Shown piece after piece: positions 7,533 to 16,845 of a stretch of DNA of 64,000 nucleotides. The position numbers and the translations under genes are program-made. Numbering within the stretch: the stretch's first letter is position 1; the number at the start of each line of letters is the position of its first letter. The DNA is from Leucobacter musarum subsp. musarum (lineage in GTDB: Bacteria > Actinomycetota > Actinomycetes > Actinomycetales > Microbacteriaceae), in contig NZ_JHBW01000086.1 of NCBI RefSeq assembly GCF_001273845.1, forward strand, positions 1 to 64,000. The letters are read 5' to 3'. The notes beneath the pieces are model-generated. The model ran no database searches. It had not been told where the DNA came from and was given only the letters and a program-made list of their open reading frames with translations.

Positions 7533-8867
7533 ATGACGGCTCTGATCTGGTTCCGAGATGATTTGCGCCTCGCCGACCATGCGGCACTCAGCGCGCTCGC
7601 CGATGACCCGGACGGCGTGGTTGCGCTGTTCGTGCTCGACGAGGAATCGGACGAGACGCGCGCCCTCGGTGGCGCGACGAAGTGGTGGCTGCACCATTCG
7701 CTGACCCGGTTGCAGGCGTCACTCGAGCAACACGGTGTGCCGCTGGTGTTGCGGCGCGGCCGCGCGGAAGAGATCGTACCGGCCGTCGTGCGCGAAGCGG
7801 GGGCGGATCGCGTGGCCTGGAATCGCCGCTACGGCTCCGAGCGGCACATCGATGCCCGCATCAAGGAGCAGTTGCGCGCGGACGGCGTCGACACGCACTC
7901 GTACCCGGGCGGGCTGCTGTTCGAGCCGTGGACGATCGAGACCCAGACCGGCGGGCACTACCGCGTGTACTCGCCGTTCTGGCGCGCGTGCCTGAGTATG
8001 CCGGCGCCGCCCGCGCCGCTGCCGCGCCCGCGCACGCTGCGCGGCGTCGCCGAGCCTCCGTCATCGGACGCACTCGAAGACTGGGGCCTGCTGCCGACGA
8101 CTCCCGATTGGTCAGGCGGGATCGCCGAGACGTGGACCCCGGGCGAGCGTGCGGCATCGCTCCGCCTCACCAAGTTTTTGGACGGCCCCACGAGCGAGTA
8201 CGCGACGCAGCGCGACTTCCCGTCCGAAGACGTCACCTCGGGGCTCTCGCCGTACCTCCGGTGGGGCGAGATCAGCCCGCGCACCATCTGGCACCGGGCG
8301 CTCGAGTCGGGTAAAGACGTGGGCACGTTCCTCTCCGAGCTCGGTTGGCGCGAGTTCGCCTGGCACACGACGTTTCACAACCCGCCGTTGCACCTGCACG
8401 GCCTGAACGCACAGTTCGACGGCTTCCCGTGGAAAGAGCCCGACCCCGAGCAGCTGCGCGCCTGGCAGCAGGGCCAGACCGGCTACGGTCTCGTCGACGC
8501 GGGTATGCGCGAGCTGTGGCACACCGGATACATGCACAACCGGGTGCGCATGGTGACGGCGTCGTTTCTCACCAAGAATCTGCTCACGGACTGGCGGATC
8601 GGTGAGGCGTGGTTCTGGGACACCCTCGTCGACGCCGATGAAGCCAGTAACCCGTTCAACTGGCAGTGGGTCGCGGGGTGCGGAGCCGACGCGGCCCCCT
8701 ACTTCCGCATCTTCAACCCGGCGACACAGCAGAAGAAGTTCGACCCCGATGGGCACTACGTGAATCTCTGGGCGTCAGACAGCGTGATGTACCCCGAGAT
8801 CGTCGACCTCCGCGCGACGCGCGCACGGGCGCTCGCTGCCTACGATCAGGTGCGTAATAGCGGGTGA
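7533..8867 (+). CDS. phrB: Deoxyribodipyrimidine photolyase (cryptochrome/photolyase family)
   Basis: 444 residues. It repairs UV-induced cyclobutane pyrimidine dimers using blue light, reduced FAD and an antenna pigment. The N-terminal alpha/beta photolyase domain begins with WFRDDLRLADH, and the C-terminal FAD domain has the family landmarks: LSPYLRWGEISPR, ELGWREFAWH, WQQGQTGYGLVDAGMREL, TGYMHNRVRM, LLTDWRIGEAWFWD and the FNWQWVAGCGADAAPYFRIFNP block. Length is normal for a class I photolyase. Probably leaderless. It is convergent with a small membrane-protein gene that starts its stop codon at the next base. Confidence 0.95.
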   Translation: MTALIWFRDDLRLADHAALSALADDPDGVVALFVLDEESDETRALGGATKWWLHHSLTRLQASLEQHGVPLVLRRGRAEEIVPAVVREAGADRVAWNRRYGSERHIDARIKEQLRADGVDTHSYPGGLLFEPWTIETQTGGHYRVYSPFWRACLSMPAPPAPLPRPRTLRGVAEPPSSDALEDWGLLPTTPDWSGGIAETWTPGERAASLRLTKFLDGPTSEYATQRDFPSEDVTSGLSPYLRWGEISPRTIWHRALESGKDVGTFLSELGWREFAWHTTFHNPPLHLHGLNAQFDGFPWKEPDPEQLRAWQQGQTGYGLVDAGMRELWHTGYMHNRVRMVTASFLTKNLLTDWRIGEAWFWDTLVDADEASNPFNWQWVAGCGADAAPYFRIFNPATQQKKFDPDGHYVNLWASDSVMYPEIVDLRATRARALAAYDQVRNSG

Positions 8868-9083
8868 TTATTTGCTCGGGTTCGAGAACGCCACCCCGAA
8901 GCAGATGCCCAGCGAGAGCCCCATGGTGATCCAGAGCCCGATGTTGTCGGTGAGTACGCCGATGACGACGCCTGCTAGCGCGCCGAACACGAGCCCATAG
9001 GCGAGCCGGCGGTTCGGGCCAGCACCGGGGTCGTCGTCAGACGGCTCGCGCTGCCCCGGCGGCGTCGGTCGTTGCGTGCTCAT
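8868..9083 (-). CDS. Small hydrophobic protein with two membrane helices
   Basis: 71 residues. The first 24 are polar and Pro-rich, followed by two closely spaced helices (about residues 28-45 and 48-66) rich in Gly and Ile. Typical of short actinobacterial membrane proteins with no assigned role. Its stop directly abuts the photolyase stop on the other strand. Confidence 0.6.
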   Translation of the reverse strand: MSTQRPTPPGQREPSDDDPGAGPNRRLAYGLVFGALAGVVIGVLTDNIGLWITMGLSLGICFGVAFSNPSK

Positions 9084-9260
9084 AGGGCGAACCTACGTGT
9101 CCGGATGCCTGCGCACATCCCCCTTGCGGGGGAGAACCGGGGTACGCGAGTGCCGATGCCGAGTACGCTGAACCTGGTCGATGCGGAAACACTGCGAGAA
9201 TCAGTACTCGCGAGTGTGGCGATGTTTCACCACTTCTGGCCCCACGGGAAGGAATGCACC

Positions 9261-9683
9261 ATGTCCCCGAAGCAACCGGCAATGTCTCCCTCCGATGCTC
9301 CCGTCGACGAGGTGCTCGCGAAGGCGAGCGGACCGCGGCGCGCGGAGGTCGACGAACTTCTCGAACTGCACCGCGCCGTGAGCGGAGAGCAGCCCGTGGT
9401 GTGGGCCGGCCGCATCATCGGGTTCGGTGAGGTCGGGTACACCTATGACACGGGCCATTCCGGTCGCATGCCCGTGATCGCCTTCGCCCCCGGTGCATCG
9501 AAGCACACCATCTATCTCACCTCGGGGTTCGCCGAGCGCTGGCCCGACCTGCTTGAACGCCTCGGGCCCCATCGCGCCAGCGTGGCGTGCCTGTACCTCA
9601 CCCGGCTTGCACCAATCGACCGAGACGTTCTCCGTGAGCTGCTCGAGCGCACCCGCGACGATGCGCTGAAATCGGCGTCGTGA
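9261..9683 (+). CDS. DUF1801 domain protein
   Basis: 140 residues from ATG 9261, behind GGGAAGGA; the open frame starts at 9072 but the upstream part is not protein-like. The central part (VWAGRIIGFGEVGYTYDTGHSGRMPVIAF shortened here) shows the W-x-x-R-x-x-G-F-G pattern of DUF1801 (YdhG-like) proteins: small alpha/beta proteins of unknown biochemical role, often near stress or regulatory genes. A second, smaller DUF1801-type protein lies at 23807. Family assignment is fairly secure, function unknown. Confidence 0.7.
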   Translation: MSPKQPAMSPSDAPVDEVLAKASGPRRAEVDELLELHRAVSGEQPVVWAGRIIGFGEVGYTYDTGHSGRMPVIAFAPGASKHTIYLTSGFAERWPDLLERLGPHRASVACLYLTRLAPIDRDVLRELLERTRDDALKSAS

Positions 9684-9852
9684 GGGGGGCGAACCTGAGT
9701 GCGAGGAGGCAAACGGCTGAGCATGCGCCTGGCAACGCCATCGATGCAGGTTCGTGCATGGTCCGACCGCTAGCGTGGGCGTAGCGATCGGCACCCGCCC
9801 ATGGCTGACCAGGGCCGATGCGAATCGGCTCGGAACGGAATCGGTGCTGATC

Positions 9853-10962
9853 ATGGCGGCTGAACTTACGCGCACCCTCGAAGGCCTTGGGCCGTTGCGA
9901 CCGACGCGATCGGGCGCCGCCGACTTTCCGCCGATCGCCAAGGCCTACACGAGCGTGTCGCAGGTGGTGCGTGAGTCGGGGCTGTTGCGACGAGCGCCCT
10001 GGTTCTACTCGCTGGTCGGCTCGGCGATCGTGCTCGCTTTCGGCGGTGCGGTCACCGGATTCATTCTGCTCGGCGACAGCTGGTTCCAGCTGCTCATCGC
10101 CGGTGCGCTCGGCATCATCTTCACGCAGACGGCGTTTCTCGCCCACGAAGCGGCACACCGTCAGATCCTCTCCACCGGGCCCGCGAACGATCGTCTTGCC
10201 CGCTGGTTGTCGGGCGCAATCGGCATGAGCTATTCATGGTGGGATTCGAAGCACACCCGCCACCACGCGAACCCCAACAAGGTAGGCAAAGACCCCGACA
10301 TCGAGGTCGACACGATCTCCTTCATTGAAGAAGACGCGGTTGAGGCACGCGGCCTGCGTCGCGCCATCACGAAGCGGCAGGGCTGGTTCTTCTTCCCGCT
10401 GCTCACACTCGAGGGCGCGAACCTTCATCTGCACAGCTTCAGGTATCTCTTCAGCCGGGGCCCAGTGTCGGGGCGGTGGACGGAGCTGTCGATCATCGCC
10501 GCGCGTTTCGCGCTGATTTTGGTTCCGGTGTTCTTGCTGCTGCCGGTCGGCATGGCGTTCGCCTTCATCGGGGTGCAGCTGGCTGTTTTCGGCGTCTACA
10601 TGGGTGCCTCCTTTGCTCCGAACCACAAGGGCATGCCCGTCATCGCGCATGATGCGAAGCTCGACTTCTTCTCGAAGCAGGTACGCACGTCACGCAACAT
10701 TCGCGGTGGCTGGTGGGCGACGTGGCTCATGGGAGGACTGAACTACCAGGTTGAGCACCACCTGTTCCCGAGCATGGCCCGGCCGCATCTCTCACGTGCT
10801 CGCGCGATCGTGCGTGAACATTGCAGTACGCTCGATGTTCCGTACACGGAGACCTCGCTGTGGCGCTCGTACGCGATTGTCATCGACTACTTGAACCGTG
10901 TCGGCCTCGCCGCTCGTGACCCCTTCGACTGCCCGATCACGGCGCAGTACCGTCGCGCGTAA
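9853..10962 (+). CDS. Membrane fatty-acid desaturase (acyl-CoA/acyl-lipid type)
   Basis: 369 residues from ATG 9853; a longer frame exists upstream without a better start. It has the three histidine clusters that bind the di-iron centre: HEAAH (about residue 100), HTRHH (about residue 137) and QVEHH (about residue 300), the last with the Gln-first form typical of the delta-5/6/9 acyl-lipid desaturases of actinobacteria. Hydrophobic pairs lie at about residues 55-95 and 215-255, consistent with four membrane helices. It introduces double bonds into membrane acyl chains, probably in cold or membrane-stress adaptation. The 3' end overlaps the convergent gene by 26 bases. Confidence 0.9.
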   Translation: MAAELTRTLEGLGPLRPTRSGAADFPPIAKAYTSVSQVVRESGLLRRAPWFYSLVGSAIVLAFGGAVTGFILLGDSWFQLLIAGALGIIFTQTAFLAHEAAHRQILSTGPANDRLARWLSGAIGMSYSWWDSKHTRHHANPNKVGKDPDIEVDTISFIEEDAVEARGLRRAITKRQGWFFFPLLTLEGANLHLHSFRYLFSRGPVSGRWTELSIIAARFALILVPVFLLLPVGMAFAFIGVQLAVFGVYMGASFAPNHKGMPVIAHDAKLDFFSKQVRTSRNIRGGWWATWLMGGLNYQVEHHLFPSMARPHLSRARAIVREHCSTLDVPYTETSLWRSYAIVIDYLNRVGLAARDPFDCPITAQYRRA

Positions 10963-11230
10963 CTCTCGCGGACGCCGTTGAGTCGACGTCAGGTGACAAG
11001 GCGCGAGCGGCCTGCTCAGCGTCGTGCTCGGTTTCTCGCCGCGTGCGACGCGGGGTCGTCGTCGCCTTCACGAATAGGCGAACGAGGGCGCGCTTCTTCG
11101 CAAAGTAGGCATGCCGACTGAGTTCACCGTTCGCATACTGTTCGTCGAGCTCTCGGAGCGTCTCCTCTGCAGTTGCCGCGTCGAACCGCGAACTGCCGTT
11201 CGCGAGCGTGTGTTCTTCTCGGATGCCCAA
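10937..11230 (-). CDS. Small charged protein with SHOCT-like helix
   Basis: 97 residues from a TTG at 11230, chosen because GAGGAG lies 7 bases upstream. Residues about 19-52 (ETLRELDEQYANGELSRHAYFAKKRAL) resemble the short helical SHOCT-like pattern L-x-x-L-x-x-x-G-x-x-x-x-x-x-Y/F-x-x-K, followed by a basic stretch and a disordered tail. No membrane segment. Overlaps the end of the desaturase gene by 26 bases. Role unknown. Confidence 0.5.
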   Translation of the reverse strand: MGIREEHTLANGSSRFDAATAEETLRELDEQYANGELSRHAYFAKKRALVRLFVKATTTPRRTRRETEHDAEQAARALSPDVDSTASARVTRDGTAP

Positions 11231-11468
11231 ATCGATGCTCCTCTCGTACGAGCGATGCTACGCGTCGCCGCCGACAACGGGATCACAGGGCATGCCGGGT
11301 TGACATTGCGCCGTGGTACAGGGATGACACTTGCGGCATGTCACTCGGCGCGGAGCCTCGACCGGCACCGCGTCGCGCCGGCTAGCACGTTCGCGCATCG
11401 AGCGTCACCCCGTGGCGCCGCCGCATCGCAGCACCTAGCGTGGAGATCCCATTGGGAAGGAGCACGTC

Positions 11469-11708
11469 ATGACCGAATCACACACCCACCCCCACCCCGC
11501 CAATGAGCACGAAGCATCGAACGGTGGCGGTACCGTCCACGATTTCGGCTCGGGTGAGACGCTCGACCACCCGGTACTCGATGGTTCGACCGAAGACTAC
11601 GGCTCGGAGGGGCAAGAGAAGAATCCGCGCTACGGGCAAGAGAATCCCGAACTGATTCGGCACCCCGAGACCGGCGAAGAGACCCCAACGCCCGACGAGA
11701 GCGCCTGA
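11469..11708 (+). CDS. Small acidic, disordered protein
   Basis: 79 residues with a good ribosome site (GGGAAGGAG, spacing 6). Rich in His near the N-terminus and in Glu, Gly, Pro, Thr throughout, with almost no hydrophobic core, so probably intrinsically disordered. No family recognised; may be a stress-type hydrophilic protein, but nothing in the sequence proves it. Confidence 0.55.
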   Translation: MTESHTHPHPANEHEASNGGGTVHDFGSGETLDHPVLDGSTEDYGSEGQEKNPRYGQENPELIRHPETGEETPTPDESA

Positions 11709-11765
11709 CGGGTTGCGGTGAGCGGCGCGCCGGTGGTGTGCCGCGCGGCAGGGGTGTGCGCCGCG

Positions 11766-12722
11766 TCAGCGATCTGCTGAGAGGGTGCGGCCGGGGTGCA
11801 CGCCGAACTCGATGCGGTACGCCGTCGAGAACCGTGACACGTTCGAGAACCCCCAGCGACGTGCGATGCTCGCGACGGAGTCACTGGGGAACGCGTCGAG
11901 CAGATCGTGGTGGGCTCCGGCCAAGCGGGCGCGGCGCAGATACTCGCTCGGCGTGAGTTCCATCGACCGTCGGAACGCGTACTGCAGCCCACGAGTCGAG
12001 ATGTGCGCGGCCGCGGCGACGTCATCGATGGTGATCGCGTCTTGGGCGTGGGCGTCGATGTAGGCAAGCGCGCGGCGCACCGTATCGGGGGCAGCCGTGC
12101 GCTGCGGCGCGTTCTCCCAGAAATCGGTGAATGTCGTCGAGAACGTCGTGAGAATCGTCCACAGGGCGTGCCGTTGCAGACCGGCGCCGACCGCCGTCTC
12201 GGGGTCGAGCGTGGCGTCGCCCGACAGCACTGCCGCGGTGAGATAGGTGAAGGTGCGCTCCCACTGCGCGGCTTCGGCGTCGCCGACGGCCTCAGGCTTT
12301 TTCAACTGGATCGTGAGTGCATCGTCACCGATCATCTGTCGTGCCAGTCGTTGCGCGTGACCGCGCTCGAAGACCATGGCGTGCACAATCGCCGAATCTT
12401 CCCACTGCGCACGCACAGGGCGGCCGTGCGAGGCCCAGGGGCGCCCGTGCGGCAGCGGGCGTCGATCGGTCTCGGCGCCGCCGCGAGGCGAGTGCACACT
12501 GCAGGTGAAGAGCTGGTCTTCAGGAGCGATCGACGACTCCACCTGCGCCGAGAGCTCGTACCGCACGAGTGAGAACCCGGTCGCAGCGGCAGAGAACCAC
12601 TCGAGCTTGCTGCGATCGTCGTCGATGCTGACGAGCTGCGAGCTGGGGGCGAATTCCGCCCAGGTCTGCGCAACGGTGGTCGCATCAGTGGAGCGGAAGC
12701 GACGAATCTCGGTCGGTGGCAC
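11766..12722 (-). CDS. AraC-family transcriptional regulator
   Basis: 318 residues from GTG 12722 (AAAGGA upstream, rather far); longer starts up to 12971 cannot be excluded. The last 100 residues hold two helix-turn-helix units of the AraC family: AITIDDVAAAAHISTRGLQYAFRR and the second helix pair ending in WGFSNVSRFSTAYRIEFG, the classic P-x-x-W-G-F-x-x-x-S-x-F pattern. The N-terminal 200 residues resemble the AraC-binding-like domain that senses a ligand. The target genes and ligand are not evident; no catabolic operon is adjacent. Confidence 0.88.
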   Translation of the reverse strand: MPPTEIRRFRSTDATTVAQTWAEFAPSSQLVSIDDDRSKLEWFSAAATGFSLVRYELSAQVESSIAPEDQLFTCSVHSPRGGAETDRRPLPHGRPWASHGRPVRAQWEDSAIVHAMVFERGHAQRLARQMIGDDALTIQLKKPEAVGDAEAAQWERTFTYLTAAVLSGDATLDPETAVGAGLQRHALWTILTTFSTTFTDFWENAPQRTAAPDTVRRALAYIDAHAQDAITIDDVAAAAHISTRGLQYAFRRSMELTPSEYLRRARLAGAHHDLLDAFPSDSVASIARRWGFSNVSRFSTAYRIEFGVHPGRTLSADR

Positions 12723-12979
12723 GGGTGTCGAACGATCCTTTCGCGCTGCGCGGTGACGCGCGAAGGTGCACGTGTGGTCGAGCGTATTGAGTGCAACAAA
12801 GCTCTCGGCAGGGGTGGTCAAACGAAGCAGAATATGCAATGCATTTCGGTGCGCGTTATGCCGCATACTGGCGCGGTTTCGCGTGCGGGGGCGAAGAGTT
12901 CTTGCGTCTTCTGTACCGCTCTGCGTGGCGAGGCACGAGAGACGCAGTTTGCAACCGACCGACTGACACACTGGGCGGC

Positions 12980-13309
12980 ATGGGGTTTTTGATACATGGG
13001 GGCACTGAGTACGAGTTCGAGGATCGCCTGCTGGCGCATCTCAAGATGGTCATCGGGCAGAAGCTGAAGAAGCAGGAATGCTTTTTCGTGAGCTGGACGA
13101 AGTCGGCGGAAGAAGGCAGTGGACGCGTTTCGGTCTGGTTGTCTCCCTATACGACCGTGGCGTTTCGGTTTGCGGGAAGCCGCCCGCCCGAACTGAATCC
13201 TGCATGGGTAAAAGTGCTCATTGCGCTCTCGCACTCCAACCGGGGCCTGGTGGTCATCTCTGAAGACGACGCCGTACGCTACGCGCAGAAGAACCCCGAC
13301 CTCATATAA
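12980..13309 (+). CDS. DUF7882 family small protein, copy 1
   Basis: 109 residues from ATG 12980. Starts MGFLIHGGTEYEF and ends NPDLI. Aligned without gaps to the protein at 19411, I count about 67 identical residues of 109, so the two are clear paralogues. Conserved blocks: AHLK--IGQKL, FFVSW, EEGSGRVS-WLSP, KPPE-N--WV. This family is common and often multi-copy in Microbacteriaceae; some old annotations wrongly call it a DNA ligase. No catalytic motif or membrane segment is visible. Function unknown. Confidence 0.75.
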   Translation: MGFLIHGGTEYEFEDRLLAHLKMVIGQKLKKQECFFVSWTKSAEEGSGRVSVWLSPYTTVAFRFAGSRPPELNPAWVKVLIALSHSNRGLVVISEDDAVRYAQKNPDLI

Positions 13310-13381
13310 GCGCGCCTTGCGCGTGACTGAGGCCCCGGATACGGTCGAACGGGGAACGAGTCGTGCGAATGGGGGTTCGCA

Positions 13382-14707
13382 ATGCACGATGATTCGCGCG
13401 CGTGGCCATCGCGATGGCGCTGGAGTCGCACTGCTTCGGGTGCGCTCACGGTGATGATGATCGGTGCGGCGAGCTGCGGAACGGTCATTGGAATCGCCGC
13501 GCCCGCGCCGGCCTCCGCTGCTGCACCGCACCCGACCTCGTGTGTCGTGCCGGATGCCCCTCGCGGAGAACCCGGAGTCGCGGGCGAACCCGGAGCGCAG
13601 GGTGATCCCGGTCGACAGGGGCCCACCGGGGAGCCCGGGCCGCGCGGCCCTTCGGCCGAGACGAGCGCGAACGTGGTGCGCAGTGCGATGGTCGCCACGG
13701 CGACGACACTGTTCACGGTGCGCGGCGAGAGTGCCGCGCCCAACTGCGCCGATGTTGCCGAGGTATGCGTGGTGCTGTTGCCCGGAGCACAGGGGCAGCA
13801 GGGGGAGCCGGGTATCAAGGGTGCTCCTGGCCCGACGGGTGAACCCGGGGTTCCCGGGCCGCCGGGCTTGCCCGGAACCCCGAATACTGATGCGGCGCTA
13901 TCGCTCACGCACCATGAGCCGACGCGGGCAGCCGTTGCCGCGGCCGCGGTAGCGGTCGTGAGGCATGCCGAGTCGCCGGCTCAGCGGGCACCCGCATGCC
14001 CCGGTATCGATACGGCGTGCACCGTGACGGTGGTCGGGCCGGTCGGGCCCACGGGCGAACCCGGCACCCCCGGCGAGGTCGGAGTGCCCGGTCCGCAGGG
14101 GCTTCCGGGAGAGCAGGGGGAGCCCGGTGGGACGGGGACGCCGAGTGCGCCGCAGAACCCCAGCTCGCTGGGAACACCGAGTCAAGACGGTGACCGTGGA
14201 GTGACCGCCCGCGCCGCGAGCTCGGCCAGCACGGTGCGCCCCGCCGCGATCACGCTGGAGAACGGCTCGTCGTTCGCGATTCCGTCCACCTGCTTCGACG
14301 ATGAGGGCGTCAGCGATGCAGAGACGAGTGACGATGCAGAGACGAGCGACCGTGGCGAGACGGCAGGCACGGGCGGAAGCGGAGTCGCCGATGGCGCTCA
14401 GGGAACCAGCAGCAAGCCCGTGAGCCCGCGACCCGGAGAGACTCCGGACGAGCTTGCGACGGGAGCGGGCGCGACATCGGGCACGGACACACAATCGCCG
14501 GGCGGGCACGCAGCGCTGCCGCCCGCTGAATCTGCGGAGCGCCCGTTGTCGCCGGCGCCCGAAGGCGCCGAGTCGTCGAGCGCCGACGACGCCCTTCCCG
14601 GCACCGGTGCGTCCATTGCGAGTGGCGCGCTCGCCGCAGCGCTGATCGGGTGCACCACGCTGCTCGGTCTCGGTGCGTTGGTCGTGGCGCGTCGATCGCG
14701 CAGGTGA
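13382..14707 (+). CDS. Collagen-like surface protein with LPXTG sortase signal
   Basis: 441 residues. An N-terminal signal region (basic to residue 16, hydrophobic about 20-47) is followed by three blocks of Gly-X-Y triplets at about residues 62-91, 135-167 and 219-253, rich in GEPG, GPTG and GLPG. Between them sit similar non-collagen modules of 40-50 residues, each with an Ala/Val-rich helix then a Cys pair (C122/C129 and C206/C213) just before the next triplet block. A Ser/Glu/Thr/Pro-rich spacer (about 300-404) leads to LPGTG (405-409), a hydrophobic helix and RRSRR: a complete cell-wall sorting signal. It should be secreted and linked to peptidoglycan by a sortase, which is not in this window. 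Confidence 0.85.
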   Translation: MHDDSRAWPSRWRWSRTASGALTVMMIGAASCGTVIGIAAPAPASAAAPHPTSCVVPDAPRGEPGVAGEPGAQGDPGRQGPTGEPGPRGPSAETSANVVRSAMVATATTLFTVRGESAAPNCADVAEVCVVLLPGAQGQQGEPGIKGAPGPTGEPGVPGPPGLPGTPNTDAALSLTHHEPTRAAVAAAAVAVVRHAESPAQRAPACPGIDTACTVTVVGPVGPTGEPGTPGEVGVPGPQGLPGEQGEPGGTGTPSAPQNPSSLGTPSQDGDRGVTARAASSASTVRPAAITLENGSSFAIPSTCFDDEGVSDAETSDDAETSDRGETAGTGGSGVADGAQGTSSKPVSPRPGETPDELATGAGATSGTDTQSPGGHAALPPAESAERPLSPAPEGAESSSADDALPGTGASIASGALAAALIGCTTLLGLGALVVARRSRR

Positions 14708-14889
14708 ACGTTTCGAAAACCCTCGACGAACGCTCGGAGGCCGCGGGTGCGTGCGGCGAGGGCGCTTGTGCCGTGAGGGGGCTTCGCCGCTGAGGTGCCA
14801 GAGAAAAGGGGCGCCGGATGTCAAGCCCTCGGGTGTGAACGGTTGGTGCTGGCGAGAAAATTCCCAGTTCACGCGCTCATACACTCGGT

Positions 14890-16845
14890 GTGGTGAATGA
14901 GGTTCAGGCCGCTGCGCAGCAGAAGACCGGGGCGATCTCGGGCTCCGATCGCCAGGAGTCGCGCCTCCGCGCCGAAAATGAGATTCCGCGCGGGGCCCGG
15001 TCTCCCGAGTACCGCTTCTTCGAGATGCTGCCCGCAGTACTCAGCATCGGCGTGCCCGTCGTCGCGGTGGTGCTCTCGCTCATCGACCTGCGCGCCGGCA
15101 TGGGGTTCGTCATGCTGTTCATCGCCATGACGCTGGTGCGCGCGGTGCGCGGCGGCGTCGATGCCCTTCGCGGGTTTCGGCGGCTGAAGACCGCTGAGTC
15201 GCTCGACTGGTCGGCGATCGTGCGCGACACGGAAACCGAGATCGTGCGCGCCCGACTCGGCATCGCGCCGTCATCGCCGGCCCCAGCGATCGCGTCACTG
15301 CCGCGGCCATTCAGCTCGGCGCATCACCGCTTCCGCGCCGACCTCGCAGCCGACCCCGCGTCGTTCCCGCTGCCCTCGGAGCTGCTGCACGCCGTCATCG
15401 TCGCCGCGTACAACGAACCGTACGACGTGATCGAGCCGAGCATTCGTTCGCTCGTTCGCTCGACGACCGACGGGCAGCAGCTCGTCATCGTATTCGCCCA
15501 CGAGGAGCGCGGTGGGCCGGCGATGCGGGCGACAGTCGAGCGACTGCGGCGCAATTTCGGCCACGAGTTCCGCGCGTTTCTCACCGTGGAGCACCCCGCG
15601 GGGCTCCCTGACGAGTTCCCCGGCAAGGGCGCGAACATCACGTGGGCCGGTCGGGCGCTCGAGCGCTGGCTGCAGGGAGCCGGCATCGACGCCGAGCGGG
15701 TGCTCGTGACAACGCTCGACTGCGACAACCGCGTGCACCCTCAGTACTTCGACAATGTCAACTACACATTCACGTGCGCACCTGATCGCGGCCGTCGGTC
15801 GTATCAGCCGATCTCGACCTTCGTGAACAACCTCTGGCACGCGCCTGCCCCCACCCGAGTGATCGCGGCGGGCAACACGCTCTGGAACCTCATCTCGACC
15901 GTGCGCCCCGGCACCCTGCGCAACTTCGCGTCGCACACCCAGCCGATGCGGGCGCTCATCGACATGGATTTCTGGAGCCGGCGCACCATCGTCGAAGACG
16001 GTCATCAGTACTGGCGCAGCTACTTCCACTTCGACGGCGCCTACGAGGTGTCGGCCATTCACGTACCGATCAGTCAAGATGCGGTGCTCGGAGAAACGCT
16101 CGGTCGCACGCTGCGGGCCCAGTTCACACAGCTGTGCCGGTGGGCGTACGGCGCATCCGATATCGCGTTCGTCGGCTCACGGCTTGTCGCTCCGGATCGC
16201 CGGGCCCCGTTCGGCCGCACGCTCTGGCGCTTCATCACGCTGCTCGACTCACACGTCACGCTGGCGACGGTCGCGCCGATGGTGGCGTTCGGTGCCTGGA
16301 TTCCGATCATCGTTGGCAGCCTGTCGGGCGGCGTAGGTACGCCCATCGCGATCCTCTTCCGCGAGGCGGCCAGCGCGAGCACGTCGGTGCTCGACGGCGT
16401 CTCACAAGTGCTTGGATTGCCGCTCTCGGCGGGCATTCCCGCCCTTGCTGCATCGACCGGATCGATTCCGACGCCCTTCGCGCACGCGCTCGTCGCACCT
16501 CCGTTCTCGGTCGCGCAGTTCGCGGCTGATCTGCCCGGAATGATCGGTGGCGTGCAGCGATTCGCGCTCGTCGGAGTGTGCATCACCATCGTGCTGACTC
16601 TGCTACTCACCCCCGCGCGACCCGACGGAGTGCCGAGGCGACGCTCGCTCGGCATGCTCGTGCAGTGGATTCTGCTGCCGGTGACGCTGCTCTGCTACAA
16701 CACGATGAGCGCCATCGTCGCGCAATCGCGGTTGCTCGTCGGCGCGTACCGCGAGGAATTCGATGTCACCGAGAAGCGGGCGGCGGTGCCGGTGATCACC
16801 GGAGCGATTCCCGTGCCGGTCGCCGATCGATCGGAGTGGCGCTAG
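14890..16845 (+). CDS. Membrane glycosyltransferase, GT2 family (processive type)
   Basis: 651 residues, GTG start (14890 or the next codon). Two membrane helices at about residues 45-85 precede a GT2 domain with VAAYNEP (about 171-177), the DxD motif LDCD (276-279), VED (368-370) and QLCRW (414-418), the D, DxD, ED, Q-x-x-R-W set of cellulose-synthase/hyaluronan-synthase-like enzymes. About five further helices occupy residues 430-620. It should polymerise or transfer sugars at the membrane and perhaps export the glycan. It follows the collagen-like surface-protein gene by about 180 bases; a link to modification of that protein is only positional. Product sugar unknown. Confidence 0.8.
   Translation: MVNEVQAAAQQKTGAISGSDRQESRLRAENEIPRGARSPEYRFFEMLPAVLSIGVPVVAVVLSLIDLRAGMGFVMLFIAMTLVRAVRGGVDALRGFRRLKTAESLDWSAIVRDTETEIVRARLGIAPSSPAPAIASLPRPFSSAHHRFRADLAADPASFPLPSELLHAVIVAAYNEPYDVIEPSIRSLVRSTTDGQQLVIVFAHEERGGPAMRATVERLRRNFGHEFRAFLTVEHPAGLPDEFPGKGANITWAGRALERWLQGAGIDAERVLVTTLDCDNRVHPQYFDNVNYTFTCAPDRGRRSYQPISTFVNNLWHAPAPTRVIAAGNTLWNLISTVRPGTLRNFASHTQPMRALIDMDFWSRRTIVEDGHQYWRSYFHFDGAYEVSAIHVPISQDAVLGETLGRTLRAQFTQLCRWAYGASDIAFVGSRLVAPDRRAPFGRTLWRFITLLDSHVTLATVAPMVAFGAWIPIIVGSLSGGVGTPIAILFREAASASTSVLDGVSQVLGLPLSAGIPALAASTGSIPTPFAHALVAPPFSVAQFAADLPGMIGGVQRFALVGVCITIVLTLLLTPARPDGVPRRRSLGMLVQWILLPVTLLCYNTMSAIVAQSRLLVGAYREEFDVTEKRAAVPVITGAIPVPVADRSEWR

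Noticed and set aside
13560-14140. Direct repeats in the collagen-like gene considered as a CRISPR-like or satellite array
   Set aside because: They are coding Gly-X-Y triplets with variable third bases in one open frame; no equal spacers.
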